Positions 62,666 to 64,000 of a stretch of DNA of 64,000 nucleotides are shown piece after piece; within the stretch, counting starts at the first letter, position 1, and every line of letters starts with the position of its first letter. Origin of the DNA: Planctomycetota bacterium (GTDB taxonomy: Bacteria; Planctomycetota; Phycisphaerae; Phycisphaerales; UBA1924); NCBI GenBank assembly GCA_033763975.1, contig JANRJM010000002.1, positions 1 through 64,000 on the forward strand, read 5' to 3'. Made by a program: the position numbers and the translations under genes. Below the pieces are notes generated by a model. The model made no database searches, was not told the origin of the DNA, and saw only the letters and a program-made list of their open reading frames with translations.

Positions 62666-63334
62666 ATGCACCGCTCCGCCGCTCAGGACCTCGGGCTCTC
62701 CGCGTTCGCCGTCGCCGCCGCCCTCGCCGTGCTCGTGGGCGCCGCGTTCTCGGGCAACGCCTCCCCGTCGCGCCCCGTCGCCCCGCGTCCCACGACGGTC
62801 GCCGTCGTCGACCTGACGGCGGTCATGGAGCAGCTCGCCGAGTTCAAGGACCGCAACACCGAGTTCGGGCGGCGGGGCGACATCATCCGCGCCGAGCTGC
62901 AGGCCCTGGACGACAAGATCACCCAGGCGCAGAACGAACTCAAGAACACCATCGACAAGTCCGACACCAAGCGCCAGATCGACAAGCTGCGCGAGATCGA
63001 AGAGAACCGCATCATCCTGAAGGCCCGTCAGGAGGCCCACAAGGCCGTCGTCGAGCTCGAACAGGGCGAGTTCGTCCACAGCCTCTACGCCAAGTCGATC
63101 GAGGCCGTGAAGGCCCTCGCCGAGAAGGAAGGCATCGACCTCGTCATCGCCGACGACCGCGCGATCATGACCCGCCCCGAGGCGCCCATCGGCGAGAACC
63201 GCCGACGCATGGACGCCCGCGGCATCATCTTCGCGGCGCCCCACCTCAGCCTCACCGACCGCCTCGTCACCATCATGAACAACGACTACTCCGCCGGACG
63301 CGCGACCCCGGCGCCCGCGCAGGGTCGCCCCTAG
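62666..63334 (+). CDS. OmpH/Skp family periplasmic chaperone
   Basis: 222 residues. N-terminal hydrophobic signal (AFAVAAALAVLVGAAFSG), a strand TTVAVVDLTAVMEQ at the start of the mature part, then two long charged helices (about 70-150; the coiled-coil arms of Skp), and a C-terminal strand region EGIDLVIADDRAIM. Skp holds unfolded outer-membrane proteins for BamA. Position between bamA and lpxD supports the call. Confidence 0.87.
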   Translation: MHRSAAQDLGLSAFAVAAALAVLVGAAFSGNASPSRPVAPRPTTVAVVDLTAVMEQLAEFKDRNTEFGRRGDIIRAELQALDDKITQAQNELKNTIDKSDTKRQIDKLREIEENRIILKARQEAHKAVVELEQGEFVHSLYAKSIEAVKALAEKEGIDLVIADDRAIMTRPEAPIGENRRRMDARGIIFAAPHLSLTDRLVTIMNNDYSAGRATPAPAQGRP

Positions 63335-63365
63335 CACCCCGCCCGCCGGCACCCGGAGCGACCCC

Positions 63366-64000
63366 GTGACCACCGCCCCCCCGCGCCCGGACACCCCGGC
63401 CCACACGTCGCCCCGCATCACCTCGGGCGAACTCGCCGCCACCCTCGGCGCGTCGCTGCTCGGCCCCGCCGACGTCACCCTCACCCGCATGGATTCCCTC
63501 GACCACGCCGCCCCGGGCGCGCTGGTCTTCATCCGCAACCACCGCTTCGCTCGCCGATGGCCCGCCTCCCAGGCCTCCGCCGCCCTCATCTCGCGCTCCA
63601 TCGCGCTCGCCGACCTCATCCCGGACTTTGACCCCGCCAACCCCGCCTCGCCCCGCCCGCTGCTCATCGTCCCCGACGCCGACATGGCCGCGATCCGCGC
63701 CGCCGCCTTCTTCACCCCGCCCGCGCCCCCCGCGCCGCCGGGCATCCACCCCGGCGCGCACGTCGACCCCGCCGCCAGCGTGCACCCCACCGCCAGCATC
63801 GGCCCGGGCTGCATCCTCCGCGCCGGCTGCGTCGTCGGCGAGCGGGCCGTGCTCGTCGCGGGCGTGGTCCTCGGCCTCGACGCCCGCGTCGGCGCCGACA
63901 CCGTCCTGCACCCCCACGTCTGCGTCCTCGACCGCTGCGTCGTCGGCGAACGCTGCATCCTCCACGCCGGCGTCATCATCGGCGCGGACGGCTTCGGCTA
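63366..64000 (+). CDS. lpxD: UDP-3-O-(3-hydroxyacyl)glucosamine N-acyltransferase, 5' part
   Basis: Start GTG 63366, 31 bases after the ompH stop; the frame is open to the right edge (about 211 residues seen). The N-terminal uridine-binding domain (ITSGELAATLGASL, ALVFIRNHRFARR) is followed by the hexapeptide-repeat left-handed helix (IHPGAHVDPAASVHPTASIG, CVVGERAVLVAGVVLG). HAGVIIGADGFG with the catalytic-region His marks the LpxD active site. It adds the N-linked acyl chains of lipid A. Confidence 0.92.
   Translation, partial: MTTAPPRPDTPAHTSPRITSGELAATLGASLLGPADVTLTRMDSLDHAAPGALVFIRNHRFARRWPASQASAALISRSIALADLIPDFDPANPASPRPLLIVPDADMAAIRAAAFFTPPAPPAPPGIHPGAHVDPAASVHPTASIGPGCILRAGCVVGERAVLVAGVVLGLDARVGADTVLHPHVCVLDRCVVGERCILHAGVIIGADGFG

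Overview
The window is a GC-rich (roughly 70%) chromosomal segment with tightly packed genes on both strands. It looks like a Gram-negative-type planctomycete, most probably of the Phycisphaerae/Phycisphaerales. The reasons are an HYExAFE-family protein, a dockerin-like C-terminus on an exported WD/Kelch-like protein, type II pseudopilins, many secreted proteins of unknown function, and a complete bamA-ompH-lpxD start of an outer-membrane/lipid A operon. Assignment to this group is inference from gene content. No rRNA, tRNA, CRISPR array or insertion sequence was recognised.

Layout. 1-4959 (minus strand) is one long operon: an MlaF-like ABC ATPase, an MCE/MlaD protein, an HYExAFE protein, three small membrane or exported proteins and a RicT/YaaT-like PSP1 protein that runs off the left edge. 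5079-7152 holds a nucleotidyltransferase-like protein and a secreted beta-lactamase-fold protein with a degraded active site. 7245-10659 holds two ketosynthase genes around a GxxExxY protein; the first ketosynthase keeps Cys but has lost both catalytic His, and the GxxExxY protein has lost the nuclease ExK. 10656-15482 (minus) holds DUF1634/TauE, a large exported dockerin-like protein, and a lipoprotein gene cut by one in-frame amber codon. 15640-22645 holds glycyl-tRNA synthetase, a low-GC HNH gene, RtcB and two tandem paralogous methyltransferases. 22835-27983 is a MacA-MacB(ATPase)-MacB(permease)-TolC type export operon. 28035-34116 holds cystathionine beta-synthase and a gamma-synthase/lyase (transsulfuration), separated by an M60-like metallopeptidase and a zinc alcohol dehydrogenase. 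34124-35894 (minus) holds HIT, an MBL-like protein and CoaD.

36135-46486 holds a PHP-glycosyltransferase fusion, ComEC, a pseudopilin with a clear intrinsic terminator, a YrdC-like/LMW-phosphatase fusion overlapping rpiB, and a large secreted protein. 46615-53087 holds a Tat-exported NAD-epimerase-like protein, TrpE, an erythromycin-esterase-fold protein, ClpS and a 2-hydroxyacid dehydrogenase. 53099-59718 is an RNA-metabolism block: RNase E/G with a long Arg-rich tail, PTS enzyme I, and a Rho that lacks its usual N-terminal RNA-binding domain but carries an Arg-block like those of the RNase E tail. 60087-64000 is bamA, ompH/skp and lpxD (cut by the right edge).

Several proteins keep a recognisable enzyme fold but have lost catalytic residues (ketosynthase 1, GxxExxY, the beta-lactamase-like, MBL-like and YrdC-like domains). 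I consider the C-Q-D ketosynthase/pseudo-nuclease/C-H-H ketosynthase cassette, the amber-interrupted lipoprotein, the YrdC-phosphatase fusion and the shared Arg-blocks of RNase E and Rho the points most worth a second look.
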